A DNA stretch of 64,000 nt from Streptomyces fagopyri (GCF_009498275.1 NZ_CP045643.1:5704001-5768000), one strand, 5' to 3'. Counted from the first letter of the stretch, positions 35,426 to 45,101 are shown. Notes: a model not told the origin generated them from the letters alone. Numbers and translations: made by a program.

Positions 35426-35893
35426 TCAGTCGGCGAGGTGGCGGACCTGGTCCCACAGGACCGGATCGACCACCCCTACCCGCCGCCGGAACTCCCGGAC
35501 GGACACCTCGCGCAGCTCATCCGTCTCCAGGAAACTCGCCCGCCCGTGCGCGTCACCGACCGCCCCGGGCGGCAGCGGAATCACCCCGGCCCGCTCGTCG
35601 TGGTACTTGCTCGTGATCTTCGCGACGGTCGCCCGTCCCCTCCGCACCGTCAGGACCAGACACGGGCGGTCCTTCCCCCCGGCGGTGTCCTCGTAGGGAA
35701 CGTTCGCCCACCAGATCTCCGCCGGCCGGGGCCGCGTCCCCCGCCGCACCCCGGCGAGCCGCCGGCCGGGGCGGCCGGGCGGCCGGGTTCGCGCGGCGGG
35801 CCGGCGCCCACGGCGTCCCCAGCCGTCCACCAGCGTCGCGACGAGCGCGAGCAGCACCACGGCCGCCAACGCGAGCCACCAGGACGTGTCCAT
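35426..35893 (-). CDS. Membrane-anchored PemK/MazF-family protein
   Basis: The 155-residue product starts with a membrane helix ('SWWLALAAVVLLALVATLV'), a basic linker rich in Arg and Pro, and a C-terminal PemK/MazF barrel: 'PAEIWWANVPYEDTAGGKDRPCLVLTV' and 'VAKITSKYHDERAGVIPLP'. MazF proteins are single-strand RNA endonucleases usually paired with an antitoxin; none is adjacent here, and tethering to the membrane is unusual. TACCTT seven bases before the ATG suggests a leaderless mRNA. An active nuclease role is not established. Confidence 0.75.
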   Translation of the reverse strand: MDTSWWLALAAVVLLALVATLVDGWGRRGRRPAARTRPPGRPGRRLAGVRRGTRPRPAEIWWANVPYEDTAGGKDRPCLVLTVRRGRATVAKITSKYHDERAGVIPLPPGAVGDAHGRASFLETDELREVSVREFRRRVGVVDPVLWDQVRHLAD

Positions 35894-36153
35894 ACCAAAG
35901 AAGGTACCGGCGCGCACTCCGCCGCGCCCCCCGCCCGCGCGACGCGCCCGTCCCACCTTCGTCCCAAGGTCCATCCGAACCGGTGACAGCGCAGGTGAGT
36001 TCGCCCACAACAGCCCCTGGCGGAGGAGCGACCCGCCCTTTCGCGCCTTACGCTCGACGGACCGCACGACCCCCGTTTCCCGTATCTGCTCCGAGTAGTT
36101 GCCTACCGCACTTACTCCCTGCACTTCCTGTCAGCGCGGAGGTTCCAGCTCTT

Positions 36154-36906
36154 ATGAAGCTCACCGTCGTCGGCTGCTCGGGGTCGTTCCCGTCCGCGGA
36201 ATCGGCCTGCTCGAGCTACCTCGTAGAGGCCGACGGCTTCCGGCTGCTTCTCGACATGGGCAATGGTGCCCTTGGCGAGCTGCAGCGCCACTGCGGTCTC
36301 TACGACCTCGACGCGATCTTCCTCAGTCATCTGCACGCCGACCACTGCATCGACATGTGCGTGTACTTCGTCGCGCGCTACTACCGCCACGAGGGCGGCC
36401 GCTGCGACCCGATCCCCGTCTACGGACCCGAGGGCACGGAGCAGCGTCTGACCACCGCGTACGCGGACACTCCCACCGCCTCCTCGATGAGCGAGGTCTT
36501 CGACTTCCACACGGTCAAGCCGGGCTCGTTCGAGATCGGCCCGTTCACCGTCCACACGGAACGGGTCCGCCACCCCGTGGAGGCGTACGCCATCCGTGTC
36601 GAGCACGGCGGGAAATCGCTGACGTACTCCGGGGACACGGGTGTCACCGGGACTCTGGACGAACTGGCCCGCGACACCGACCTGTTCCTCTGCGAGGCCG
36701 CGTTCACGCACGGCAAGGAGAACATCCCCGACCTGCATCTCAACGGGCGTGAGGCGGGCGAGACGGCCAGCCGGGCCGGCGCCCGCCGGCTCCTGCTCAC
36801 CCACATCCCGCCGTGGACGGACCCCCGGATCAACCTGGCCGACGCCCGCACGGCGTACTCGGGCCCGGCGGATCTGGCGATGCCGCGGATGTCGTACGAG
36901 ATCTAG
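36154..36906 (+). CDS. MBL-fold metallohydrolase (RNase Z-like)
   Basis: The 250-residue protein carries the metallo-beta-lactamase signature 'LSHLHADHCID' (HxHxDH), then 'ERVRHPVEAYAIRVEHGGKSLTYSGDTG' with the later Asp ligand and 'RRLLLTHIPPW' with the last His. It belongs to the ribonuclease Z-like or phosphodiesterase-like group; the exact substrate is unknown. GGAGG ten bases before the ATG supports the start. A strong hairpin follows. Confidence 0.88.
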   Translation: MKLTVVGCSGSFPSAESACSSYLVEADGFRLLLDMGNGALGELQRHCGLYDLDAIFLSHLHADHCIDMCVYFVARYYRHEGGRCDPIPVYGPEGTEQRLTTAYADTPTASSMSEVFDFHTVKPGSFEIGPFTVHTERVRHPVEAYAIRVEHGGKSLTYSGDTGVTGTLDELARDTDLFLCEAAFTHGKENIPDLHLNGREAGETASRAGARRLLLTHIPPWTDPRINLADARTAYSGPADLAMPRMSYEI

Positions 36907-36920
36907 CGGCGGTACGACGA

Positions 36921-36956
36921 GCGAGGGCCCCCGGAGTGATCTCCGGGGGCCCTCGC
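36921..36956. terminator. 16-bp two-way terminator hairpin
   Basis: Arms 36921-36936 and 36941-36956 are perfectly complementary around TGAT, between convergent MBL and nagE2 genes. Confidence 0.85.
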
Positions 36957-36971
36957 ATGTCGTGGGCGGTG

Positions 36972-38237
<1,266 letters not shown>

Positions 38238-38295
38238 AACTTCCTCCAGTGGGCAAGGCGCCGCCCAGGGGACAAGGAAGGGGGGGTGGGGACGG

Positions 38296-38328
38296 CGTGG
38301 TCTACACCACTCAGTGGTGTAGACCTGT
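38296..38328 (-). promoter_or_regulatory. Two adjacent DasR-type (dre) operators of nagE2
   Basis: CGTGGTCTACACCACT (38296-38311) and AGTGGTGTAGACCTGT (38313-38328) each match the dre consensus A(C/G)TGGTCTAGACCA(C/G)T in most positions. They sit head to head, about 60 bases upstream of the nagE2 start. Confidence 0.8.
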
Positions 38329-38408
38329 TGTAGCACGGTGAAGGCTGGATCAGGAACCCACGGATTTTGTGGCCTCGGCCATACCGGAAATACCCCCCGC
38401 ATTCACGC

Positions 38409-38446
38409 CGAAGGGCCCACGGACCTGCAGGTCCGTGGGCCCTTCG
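38409..38446 (-). terminator. 38-bp perfect palindrome after nagE1
   Basis: Arms 38409-38427 and 38428-38446 are perfectly complementary with no spacer, so the RNA forms a very long hairpin just after the nagE1 stop and before the nagE2 promoter. Confidence 0.85.
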
Positions 38447-38458
38447 GGCAGAGGGGAG

Positions 38459-39748
38459 CTACGCCTTGGTGAGGTCCTCGACCTCCTCCTCCGGCTCCCG
38501 CCCCGGCGTCCTGAGGTCGAACCTGGTGATCGCGAACCGGAAGACCACGTAGTACACGACGGCGAAGCACAACCCGATCGGGATGATCGCCCACGGCTTC
38601 GTCGCCAGGTTCCAGTTGATGACGTAGTCGATGAGACCGGCCGAGAAACTGAACCCGTCGTGCACGCCCAGCCCCCAGGTCACCGCCATGGAGACACCGG
38701 TGAGCAGCGCGTGGACGGCGTACAGCACCGGCGCGATGAACACGAACGAGTACTCGATGGGCTCGGTGATGCCCGTGACGAACGACGTCAGCGCGAGGGA
38801 GAGCATCATGCCGCCGATCTCCTTGCGGCGATGCGGCTTCGCACAGTGGGTCATGGCCAGACAGGCGGCCGGCAACGCGAACATCATGATGGGGAAGAAG
38901 CCCGAGGTGAACTGACCCGCGTTCGGGTCCCCCTGCAGGAACATGTTGATGTCACCGTGCACCACCGTCCCGTCCGGCGTCGTGTAACTGCCGAACTGGA
39001 ACCAGATGGGCACGTTCAGGAACTGGTGCAGGCCGATCACCAGCAGCGCCCGGTTGGCCACGCCGAACACGCCCGCACCCCACGCGCCCAGACTGACCAG
39101 CCAGTCGCTGAAGGTCTGCAGACCGTCCCCGATCGGCGGCCAGATCCACAGACACAGCGCCGCGAACACGATGGCCACGAACGACATGATGATCGGCACG
39201 AGCCGCCGCCCGTTGAAGAAGCCGAGCCAGTCCACCAGTCGGGTGCGGTGGAACCGCTGCCAGAAATAGGCGGTCAGCAACCCCATGACGATGCCGCCGA
39301 AGACCCCCGGATTCTGGTACGTGAACGCCGTCACGGAGGTGTCGGGCAACTGGCAGCCGATGTTCTGGATGACCTTCGCCTGCTGCGCGCAGCTCTCCGG
39401 GAACTGGTGCAGCACACCGAAGTAGACGAGGAACCCCGCGACCGCCGCGAGCGCGGTGGAACCGTCCGCCTTCTTCGCCATGCCGATGGACACACCCACG
39501 CAGAACAGCAGCGGCAACCCGAGCGAACCGTCGAGCAGCGCCCCGCCCGCGCCCTTCATGACCTTGGAGACGCTGTCCCAGCCGAGTCCGTCCGAGCCGA
39601 ACATGTCGGGCTGGCCGAAGCGGTTGAGAATGCCCGCGGCAGGCAGCACCGCGATGGGGAGCTGAAGGCTGCGGCCCATCTTCTGCAGCCCCTGGAACAG
39701 GTTGTTCCAGCGGGCGCGCGCGGGTACGGCGGCGCTGTCGGCACTCAT
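38459..39748 (-). CDS. nagE1: PTS EIIC permease (NagE1-like)
   Basis: A 429-residue second IIC permease, clearly paralogous to its neighbour ('LQLPIAVLPAAGILNRFG', 'VANRALLVIGLHQFLN', 'EPIEYSFVFIAPVLYAVHALLTG'). Unlike NagE2 it has a longer extracellular insertion around 'QFPESCAQQAKVIQNIGCQLPD' with two Cys. It has its own promoter region with dre-type sites shared with the divergent nagF. Both likely carry GlcNAc or related sugars. Confidence 0.88.
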   Translation of the reverse strand: MSADSAAVPARARWNNLFQGLQKMGRSLQLPIAVLPAAGILNRFGQPDMFGSDGLGWDSVSKVMKGAGGALLDGSLGLPLLFCVGVSIGMAKKADGSTALAAVAGFLVYFGVLHQFPESCAQQAKVIQNIGCQLPDTSVTAFTYQNPGVFGGIVMGLLTAYFWQRFHRTRLVDWLGFFNGRRLVPIIMSFVAIVFAALCLWIWPPIGDGLQTFSDWLVSLGAWGAGVFGVANRALLVIGLHQFLNVPIWFQFGSYTTPDGTVVHGDINMFLQGDPNAGQFTSGFFPIMMFALPAACLAMTHCAKPHRRKEIGGMMLSLALTSFVTGITEPIEYSFVFIAPVLYAVHALLTGVSMAVTWGLGVHDGFSFSAGLIDYVINWNLATKPWAIIPIGLCFAVVYYVVFRFAITRFDLRTPGREPEEEVEDLTKA

Positions 39749-39790
39749 GGGCGTCCTTTGGGCGGAGCCGGGTTTGGCGACCGTCCGGCA

Positions 39791-39835
39791 GCTGGTGTAG
39801 ACCAGTCGGATGTGGACTGGTCGGCGAAGACCGGT
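39791..39835. promoter_or_regulatory. DasR-type operator region between nagE1 and nagF
   Basis: GCTGGTGTAGACCAGT at 39791-39806 is a near-perfect dre site 43 bases upstream of nagE1. A split element follows: ACTGGTC (39816-39822) and GACCGGT (39829-39835) six bases apart. Together they could repress both divergent genes. Confidence 0.75.
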
Positions 39836-39952
39836 CGGCGAACGGCCGCACTGTCGTGAACGCCATCATTCGGTACACACCGCATGAACGCTCGCGAAGA
39901 TGGGCCAACTGTGGGTTACTGCGACAAAGCGGTTCGGATCAGGGAGTAGGAC

Positions 39953-40186
39953 ATGGCCACCAAGGCTGAGAAGATCGTCGCCGGGCTCGGCGGCATCGAC
40001 AACATCGAAGAAGTCGAAGGCTGCATCACCCGCCTGCGCACCGAGGTCGTCGACCCGAGCAAGGTGGACGACGCCGCCCTGAAGGCCGCCGGAGCCCACG
40101 GCGTCGTCAAGATGGGCACCGCCATCCAGGTCGTCATCGGCACCGACGCCGACCCCATCGCCGCGGACATCGAAGACATGATGTGA
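39953..40186 (+). CDS. nagF: PTS EIIB component (NagF)
   Basis: This free-standing IIB domain of 77 residues has the phosphorylatable Cys24 in 'VEGCITRLRTEV', the family signature. It takes phosphate from IIA and passes it to sugar in NagE1/NagE2. Its independence from IIC is typical of Streptomyces. AGGGAGTAGG precedes the ATG. Confidence 0.95.
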   Translation: MATKAEKIVAGLGGIDNIEEVEGCITRLRTEVVDPSKVDDAALKAAGAHGVVKMGTAIQVVIGTDADPIAADIEDMM

Positions 40187-40216
40187 GCCACGCTCCCCGG
40201 AGCCCGGCTCACCCCT

Positions 40217-40250
40217 GAGGGGCTGCTTCCGCCATCGGAGGCAGCCCCTC
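40217..40250 (+). terminator. 15-bp terminator after nagF
   Basis: Arms 40217-40231 and 40236-40250 pair with a single G-T wobble around CCAT, 31 bases after the nagF stop. Confidence 0.8.
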
Positions 40251-40276
40251 AACCGCATACGGCTAGGCTCAGCGCC

Positions 40277-41011
40277 ATGTCTCGAATCGACGGCCGCACC
40301 CCTGAGCAACTGCGCCCCATCACCATCCAGCGCGGCTGGAGCAAGCACGCCGAGGGCTCCGTCCTCGTCTCCTTCGGCGACACCAAGGTGTTCTGCACCG
40401 CCTCCGTCACCGAAGGCGTCCCGCGCTGGCGCAAGGGCAGCGGCGAAGGCTGGGTCACCGCCGAGTACTCCATGCTCCCGCGCGCCACCAACACCCGCGG
40501 CGACCGCGAGTCCGTCCGCGGCAGGATCGGCGGCCGCACCCACGAGATCAGCCGCCTGATCGGCCGCTCCCTGCGCGCCGTCATCGACTACAAGGCGCTC
40601 GGCGAGAACACCATCGTCCTCGACTGCGACGTCCTGCAGGCCGACGGCGGCACCCGCACGGCGGCCATCACCGGCGCCTACGTCGCGCTCGCCGACGCCG
40701 TCACCTGGGCGCAGAACAAGAAGCTGGTCAAGCCCGGCCGCAAGCCCCTCACCGGCACGGTCTCCGCCGTCTCCGTCGGCATCGTCGGCGGCGTCCCCCT
40801 CCTCGACCTCTGCTACGAGGAGGACGTCAAGGCCGACACCGACATGAACGTCGTCTGCACCGGCGACGGCCGCTTCGTCGAGGTCCAGGGCACCGCCGAG
40901 GCCGAGCCCTTCGACCGCAAGGAACTCAACGCACTGCTCGACCTGGCCGTCTCCGGCTGCGACGAACTCGCGGCGATCCAGCGGGCGGCGCTCGACGCAA
41001 CCGTGGGTTAA
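40277..41011 (+). CDS. rph: Ribonuclease PH
   Basis: The 244-residue phosphorolytic 3'-5' exoribonuclease trims tRNA ends. The family pattern is complete: '[26 protein letters not shown]', '[33 protein letters not shown]', '[23 protein letters not shown]' and '[15 protein letters not shown]'. TAGGCT at 40264-40269 is seven bases before the ATG, suggesting a leaderless transcript. rdgB follows after one small gene, as in other Streptomyces. Confidence 0.97.
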   Translation: MSRIDGRTPEQLRPITIQRGWSKHAEGSVLVSFGDTKVFCTASVTEGVPRWRKGSGEGWVTAEYSMLPRATNTRGDRESVRGRIGGRTHEISRLIGRSLRAVIDYKALGENTIVLDCDVLQADGGTRTAAITGAYVALADAVTWAQNKKLVKPGRKPLTGTVSAVSVGIVGGVPLLDLCYEEDVKADTDMNVVCTGDGRFVEVQGTAEAEPFDRKELNALLDLAVSGCDELAAIQRAALDATVG

Positions 41012-41131
41012 CTCCTCGCGTTCTAAGGGGTACGGGCGTACGGTCCAGCCGTACGCCCCGCCGGCCCCCCACGGGGCAGGCCGACCGCACCACGGGTCGA
41101 CCACATCCTGTCCACGGGGAGGGACCGTTCC

Positions 41132-41524
41132 ATGGCCGCGCGCCACCGTCGCCGCACCGCCGCAATCGCCGTCACCGCCGCACTTCTCGCCCTGCCGGCG
41201 GCGGTCGGCTGCGACGCCGTCAACAAGGCCCTGGACTGCGTCCAGACGGCCGACGCCATCGCCGACAGCGTCACCAACCTCCAACAGGCCGTGGAGAACG
41301 CGGCGAACGACCCGACGCAGACCGACCAGTCCCTCAACGCGATAGAGCAGAACCTCGACAAGATCGGCGACAAGACCGACAACACAGATGTCAACAAGGC
41401 CGTCGACGACCTGGGCAAGGCCGTCGACAACGTCCGTACGGCCGTCAGGAACGGGGACAACACCCCCGACATCAGCCCCGTCACCGACGCCGCGGGCGAA
41501 CTGACGAAGGTCTGCACCCCGTAG
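41132..41524 (+). CDS. Small secreted (possible lipoprotein) protein
   Basis: The 130-residue product has a twin-basic N-terminus ('MAARHRRRTAA'), a hydrophobic core and 'ALPAAVGCDAV', a lipobox-like or signal cleavage site. The mature part is an acidic, Asn/Asp/Gln-rich helix with heptad-like spacing ('NLQQAVENAANDPTQ', 'NKAVDDLGKAVDNVRTAV') and Cys near both ends. It lies between rph and rdgB, as in S. coelicolor (from memory). Function unknown. Confidence 0.75.
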   Translation: MAARHRRRTAAIAVTAALLALPAAVGCDAVNKALDCVQTADAIADSVTNLQQAVENAANDPTQTDQSLNAIEQNLDKIGDKTDNTDVNKAVDDLGKAVDNVRTAVRNGDNTPDISPVTDAAGELTKVCTP

Positions 41525-41558
41525 GAGACACCCCCGGGCGTTGGGGATACTGAGGGCC

Positions 41559-42161
41559 ATGACCCGCCTGATCCTCGCCACCCGCAACGCCGGAAAGATC
41601 ACCGAGCTGAAGGCGATCCTCGCCGACGCCGGCCTCACCCACGACCTCGTCGGCGCGGAGGCCTACCCGGAGATCCCCGACGTCCGGGAGACCGGCGTCA
41701 CCTTCGCCGAGAACGCCCTCCTCAAGGCCCACGCCCTCGCCCGGGCCACCGGCCTGCCCGCCGTCGCCGACGACTCCGGCCTCTGCGTCGACGTCCTGAA
41801 CGGCGCGCCCGGCATCTTCTCCGCCCGCTGGGCCGGCCGGCACGGCGACGACAAGGCCAACCTCGACCTCCTGCTCGCCCAGCTCTCCGACATCGACGAA
41901 CCGCACCGGGGCGCCCACTTCGCCTGCGCGGCGGCGCTCGCCCTGCCCGACGGCACGGAACGGGTGGTCGAGGGCCAGCTGAGGGGCACCCTCCGGCACA
42001 CCCCCGCGGGCACGAACGGCTTCGGCTACGACCCGGTCCTCCAGCCGGAAGGCCAGACCCGCACCTGCGCGGAACTCACCCCCGACGAGAAGAACGCGAT
42101 CAGCCACCGGGGGAAGGCGTTCCGGGGGCTGGTGCCGGTGGTTCGGGAGTTGTTGGGCTGA
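41559..42161 (+). CDS. rdgB: Non-canonical purine NTP pyrophosphatase (RdgB/HAM1)
   Basis: The 200-residue housecleaning enzyme hydrolyses ITP, dITP and XTP. The opening 'RLILATRNAGKITELKAIL', the 'ENALLKAHALARATGLPAVADDSGLCVDVLNGAPGIFSARW' core and 'GTNGFGYDPVL' are diagnostic. GATACT at 41546-41551 lies seven bases before the ATG, another leaderless-type start. It overlaps nothing and ends before a two-way hairpin. Confidence 0.96.
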   Translation: MTRLILATRNAGKITELKAILADAGLTHDLVGAEAYPEIPDVRETGVTFAENALLKAHALARATGLPAVADDSGLCVDVLNGAPGIFSARWAGRHGDDKANLDLLLAQLSDIDEPHRGAHFACAAALALPDGTERVVEGQLRGTLRHTPAGTNGFGYDPVLQPEGQTRTCAELTPDEKNAISHRGKAFRGLVPVVRELLG

Positions 42162-42175
42162 GGGCGCATACGGAA

Positions 42176-42207
42176 ACGGCCTGCGGATCTTTCGATTCGC
42201 AGGCCGT
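42176..42207. terminator. Two-way hairpin between rdgB and tRNA-Leu
   Basis: ACGGCCTGCG (42176-42185) pairs with CGCAGGCCGT (42198-42207) around a 12-base loop. It lies right after rdgB and three bases from the tRNA 3' end, so it can serve both strands. Confidence 0.8.
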
Positions 42208-42210
42208 TCG

Positions 42211-42297
42211 TGGTGCGGCGGAAGGGATTCGAACCCTCAAGCCGTTTCACGGGCCACAGATCCTAAGTCTGCTGCGTCGCCATTGCGCCACCGCCGC
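42211..42297 (-). tRNA. tRNA-Leu (TAG), CCA encoded
   Basis: Acceptor arms GCGGCGG and CCGCCGC pair, the anticodon loop is CTTAGGA (anticodon UAG, reading CUA), the T-arm has GGTTCGAATCC and a long variable arm typical of tRNA-Leu is present. The length is 87 bases including CCA. Confidence 0.94.
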
Positions 42298-42351
42298 CAA
42301 CCGCCTGCCATCGTACCGGCCGCGAGCTTGTCGACGAGCGGCGGTTTTGTG

Positions 42352-43404
42352 TCACGCCGATTCCCGGCCCCGGACGCTTCTCCTGCACCAGGTGGCCGTG
42401 AGCGCGTGGCAGTTCGGGCACAGGTAGCGCAGATTCTCTCTGCGGTTGTCCCGCCAGTTCCCGTCGACGTGGTCGATCTGCAAAGTGATGGTCCGGCCCA
42501 ACCACTCACCGGTGTTGCCACAGGTCACGCACAGGTACGGCACTCCGATTTCGGTCAGGGCCCAATGCAGTTGGGTCCTGTTGGTCCGGCCCGCGTGTTC
42601 CGGGAGGACGACCAGCACCTTGCTCGCTCTCTCCGCGGGTGCGGGGCCTGCGGGCCGCCCCCAGCTCCGACGCTTGAAGTGGCTTGTATCGAGGCCGATG
42701 CGGCTTACCGCGCGTCGGATTCGTCTGTGGTTGCTGTCGTCGACCTCCAGCCCAAGGCCGCGCATGACGTCGGCGTAGCTCGTGCAGTGCTCTACGAGGC
42801 TGCGCAGCCGGTCCTCGGGCAGCGAGAGGCGCCGATGGGAGAAGTGCCCGATGTCGACGCCCGCTGTGCGCACCGTGCGTGCCAGTGCGGCGCGTGAGCG
42901 GCTGTCCTCCGGAACACCCAGTGAGCGGGCCAGGCCGCGCACACTGTTCGCCGAGGCGGCCGCTTCTTCCAACTCCTCGATGGTGAAGGGGAGATCCGGC
43001 TCGGAGCGTTTGATGCCCGGGAAGTGAGCGACGTCGATGCCCGCCGCCGTGATACGGCGCCGGAGGTGGGACAGAGTCCCGGTCGCCGGGGTCGCGCCCA
43101 GCTTCAGTGCCACTTCGCGCAGCGACGAGGAGGAAGCGACAGCCTCGGCGAGGGAGGCGTCGGGATACTTCCGCCACGGGGTGTGCCTGACGAAGTGGCT
43201 GGTGTCCAGTCCGTACGCGACAGCCTTCTCCTGGAGCACGCGGCGCCGGCCGCCGCTCGGCCTGAGACCGAGGCGCCGCATCAGGTCCGTCCAGTCGCGG
43301 GCCTCGCCGACGACCCGTGCGAGCCGGTCTCCGGCGTAAGGATCCGGGGGCGAGACCCCGGCCTTGTCCGCGGTCCTGCCTTCGAGTCCCCGTGCATCCC
43401 CCAT
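42352..43404 (-). CDS. HNH endonuclease with four repeated helical modules
   Basis: The 350-residue protein ends in an HNH nuclease: 'CVTCGNTGEW', 'LQIDHVDGNWRDNRRENLRYLCPNCHAL' supplies two CxxC pairs and the catalytic His. Before it come four similar modules of about 35 residues, each ending G-(L/I/V)-D-(T/V/I)-(S/A/G)-H-F (for example 'YGLDTSHF', 'AGIDVAHF', 'AGVDIGHF', 'IGLDTSHF'), probably helix-turn-helix DNA readers separated by basic linkers. The start at 43404 is chosen because GGAGGG lies nine bases before it. It sits 55 bases from tRNA-Leu. It could be a restriction or homing-type nuclease; no methylase is adjacent. Confidence 0.82.
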   Translation of the reverse strand: MGDARGLEGRTADKAGVSPPDPYAGDRLARVVGEARDWTDLMRRLGLRPSGGRRRVLQEKAVAYGLDTSHFVRHTPWRKYPDASLAEAVASSSSLREVALKLGATPATGTLSHLRRRITAAGIDVAHFPGIKRSEPDLPFTIEELEEAAASANSVRGLARSLGVPEDSRSRAALARTVRTAGVDIGHFSHRRLSLPEDRLRSLVEHCTSYADVMRGLGLEVDDSNHRRIRRAVSRIGLDTSHFKRRSWGRPAGPAPAERASKVLVVLPEHAGRTNRTQLHWALTEIGVPYLCVTCGNTGEWLGRTITLQIDHVDGNWRDNRRENLRYLCPNCHALTATWCRRSVRGRESA

Positions 43405-43612
43405 GCCCCACATCCCTCCGCCCCGATCACACATTCGTGATCTCGTACGGAGTAACGAACCGCTCATCGGACAGTCACGCCCGTTCTCCGGGACTGTCGG
43501 AGCTCGGCTTACGGGGCAGGGCAGGCCGGGGCGGCGAGGAGGCAGGCGGGCGCCGTGGCGGGCGCGCCTGCCTCCTGGCGGGCGGATCGCGCTCCGGGAG
43601 GGCCGGACGGCC

Positions 43613-44080
43613 TCAGATCCCCAGATCCTTGATGATCTTCGCCACGTGGCCCGTCGCCTTCACGTTGTACAGGGCGCGTTCGACCTTGCCCTCCTCGTCC
43701 ACCACCACCGTGGAGCGGATGACGCCGACGACCGTCTTGCCGTACAGCTTCTTCTCGCCGAAGGCGCCGTAGGCCTCCAGGACGGTCTTGTCGGGGTCGC
43801 CGACCAGGGTGACCTTCAGGGACTCCTGCTCGCGGAACTTGGCGAGCTTCGCGGGCTTGTCGGGGGAGACGCCGATGACGTCGTATCCCGCGCCCGCGAG
43901 GACGTCGAGGTTGTCCGTGAAGTCGCAGGCCTGCTTCGTGCAGCCGGGGGTCAGCGCGGCCGGGTAGAAGTAGACGATGACCTTGCGGCCCTTGTGGTCG
44001 GCGAGGGAGACCTCGTTGCCGTCGGCGTCGGGCAGGGTGAAGGCGGGGGCGGTGTCGCCGGGCTGGAGTCGCTCGCTCAT
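43613..44080 (-). CDS. bcp: Thiol peroxidase, BCP/PrxQ-type peroxiredoxin
   Basis: The 155-residue enzyme reduces peroxides with thioredoxin. Peroxidatic Cys47 and resolving Cys52 lie in 'LTPGCTKQACDFTD', the atypical two-Cys arrangement of this group. 'IVYFYPAALTPG' and 'VIRSTVVVDEEGKV' complete the fold. It is divergent from the DUF3618 gene and upstream of the HNH gene on the same strand, 208 bases away. Confidence 0.95.
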   Translation of the reverse strand: MSERLQPGDTAPAFTLPDADGNEVSLADHKGRKVIVYFYPAALTPGCTKQACDFTDNLDVLAGAGYDVIGVSPDKPAKLAKFREQESLKVTLVGDPDKTVLEAYGAFGEKKLYGKTVVGVIRSTVVVDEEGKVERALYNVKATGHVAKIIKDLGI

Positions 44081-44215
44081 CGGTACCTCACGTGGCCGGG
44101 GATGGTTACGGAACTACGGACTGAGCGTAATGGGGGTGCCGAGGGGTGAGCCGCAGCGTGAGCTGACAGACTGTCGGCGGCACAGAGTTCGGAAAACGAC
44201 CACGGAGGCAGCGCG

Positions 44216-44554
44216 GTGTCGGATACGTCGAGAACGCCGGATACCAGGACTCCGGCGCAGATCGAGGCGGACATCAAGCGCCGCCGCGAAACCCTGGCGG
44301 AGACGCTGGACGAGATCGGCGTGCGGGTGCACCCGAAGACGATCGTCGGGGACGCGAAGGCCAAGGTCGCCGCGAACATCGACCACACCCTCGGGCGGGC
44401 GTACGTGGGTGTCCACCGGGTCGTCGGCGATGTGAAGGGCCGACTGGTCACCGAGGAGGGCGCGCCGAGGCTGGAGCGGATCGTGCCGGTGGCGCTCGTG
44501 GTGGTGGGTGTGGTGGGACTGCTCGCCGTGGGCTCGCGGCGCCGCAAGCGCTGA
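44216..44554 (+). CDS. DUF3618 family membrane protein
   Basis: The 112-residue product starts 'MSDTSRTPDTRTPAQIEADIKRRRETLAETLDEIGVRVHP', the DUF3618 hallmark, and ends with one membrane helix ('IVPVALVVVGVVGLLAVG') and a basic stop-transfer run 'SRRRKR'. Function unknown. CGGAGG precedes the GTG. Confidence 0.88.
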   Translation: MSDTSRTPDTRTPAQIEADIKRRRETLAETLDEIGVRVHPKTIVGDAKAKVAANIDHTLGRAYVGVHRVVGDVKGRLVTEEGAPRLERIVPVALVVVGVVGLLAVGSRRRKR

Positions 44555-44597
44555 CCCGGCTGCGTACGGACGGCTCAAAGGCAGGTAGGTTCGGGGC

Positions 44598-44954
44598 GTG
44601 AGCGCCAATCAGGACAAGCAGAACACCCACCAGGACAAGTTGCCCATCCGCATGCTGCACGACCGTGTGCTGGTGCGGCAGGACGCCGCCGAGGGCGAGC
44701 GGCGTTCCGGCGGCGGCATCCTGATCCCCGCGACGGCGGCGGTCGGCCGGCGGCTGGCCTGGGCCGAGGTCGTCGCGGTCGGGCAGAACGTGCGGACGGT
44801 GGAGCCGGGCGACCGTGTGCTCTACGACCCGGAGGACCGGGCCGAGGTCGAGGTGCGCGGGACCGCGTACGTGCTGATGCGTGAGCGGGATCTGCACGCC
44901 GTGGCCGCGGACCGGTTCGAGGGTTCCGAGGACTCGACCGGCCTCTATCTGTAG
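44598..44954 (+). CDS. GroES-family co-chaperonin-like protein
   Basis: The 118-residue protein has the Cpn10 core 'PIRMLHDRVLVRQDAAEGERRSGGGILIPATAA' and 'ALAWAEVVAVGQNVRTVEPGDRVLYDPEDRAEVEVRGTAYVLMRERDLHAV' (written from the visible frame). It is longer than a typical 97-100-residue GroES owing to a polar head and an acidic tail, and no groEL is adjacent, so it is a non-standard relative. TAGGTT at 44586-44591 is six bases before the GTG, another leaderless-type start. A palindromic terminator follows. Confidence 0.85.
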   Translation: MSANQDKQNTHQDKLPIRMLHDRVLVRQDAAEGERRSGGGILIPATAAVGRRLAWAEVVAVGQNVRTVEPGDRVLYDPEDRAEVEVRGTAYVLMRERDLHAVAADRFEGSEDSTGLYL

Positions 44955-44968
44955 TCCGAGGTCCGAGA

Positions 44969-45000
44969 GGGGCTGGTGACCATGGTCACCAGCCCCTTTT
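44969..45000 (+). terminator. 28-bp palindromic terminator with T tract
   Basis: A perfect palindrome (44969-44996, centred on CATG) is followed by TTTT, ending the GroES-like transcript 15 bases after its stop codon. Confidence 0.85.
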
Positions 45001-45013
45001 GCCTGTGCTTTGC

Positions 45014-45101
45014 TACTTTGGAAGGACCCGACGAGACGCGCCGTACCGGGACCCCGCAAAGACGACGCACCCCTGTTGCCTTATGGACGGAGGTGCCTGT
45101 C
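45014..45101 (+). promoter_or_regulatory. Guanidine-III (ykkC-III) riboswitch candidate with promoter
   Basis: TACTTT (45014-45019) is a -10 placing the 5' end near 45026, exactly where the fold begins. P1 pairs CCCG (45027-45030) with CGGG (45047-45050). A pseudoknot helix pairs GCGCCGT (45038-45044) with ACGACGC (45062-45068) except for one C-A mismatch. The conserved pieces ACGAG, GCGCCGTACC and CAAAGACG match the Thermobifida guanidine-III structure I remember, with a compensated P1 change. The GGAGG at 45089-45093 and gdx ATG follow. The class turns on SMR exporters when guanidine rises. Confidence 0.72.
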
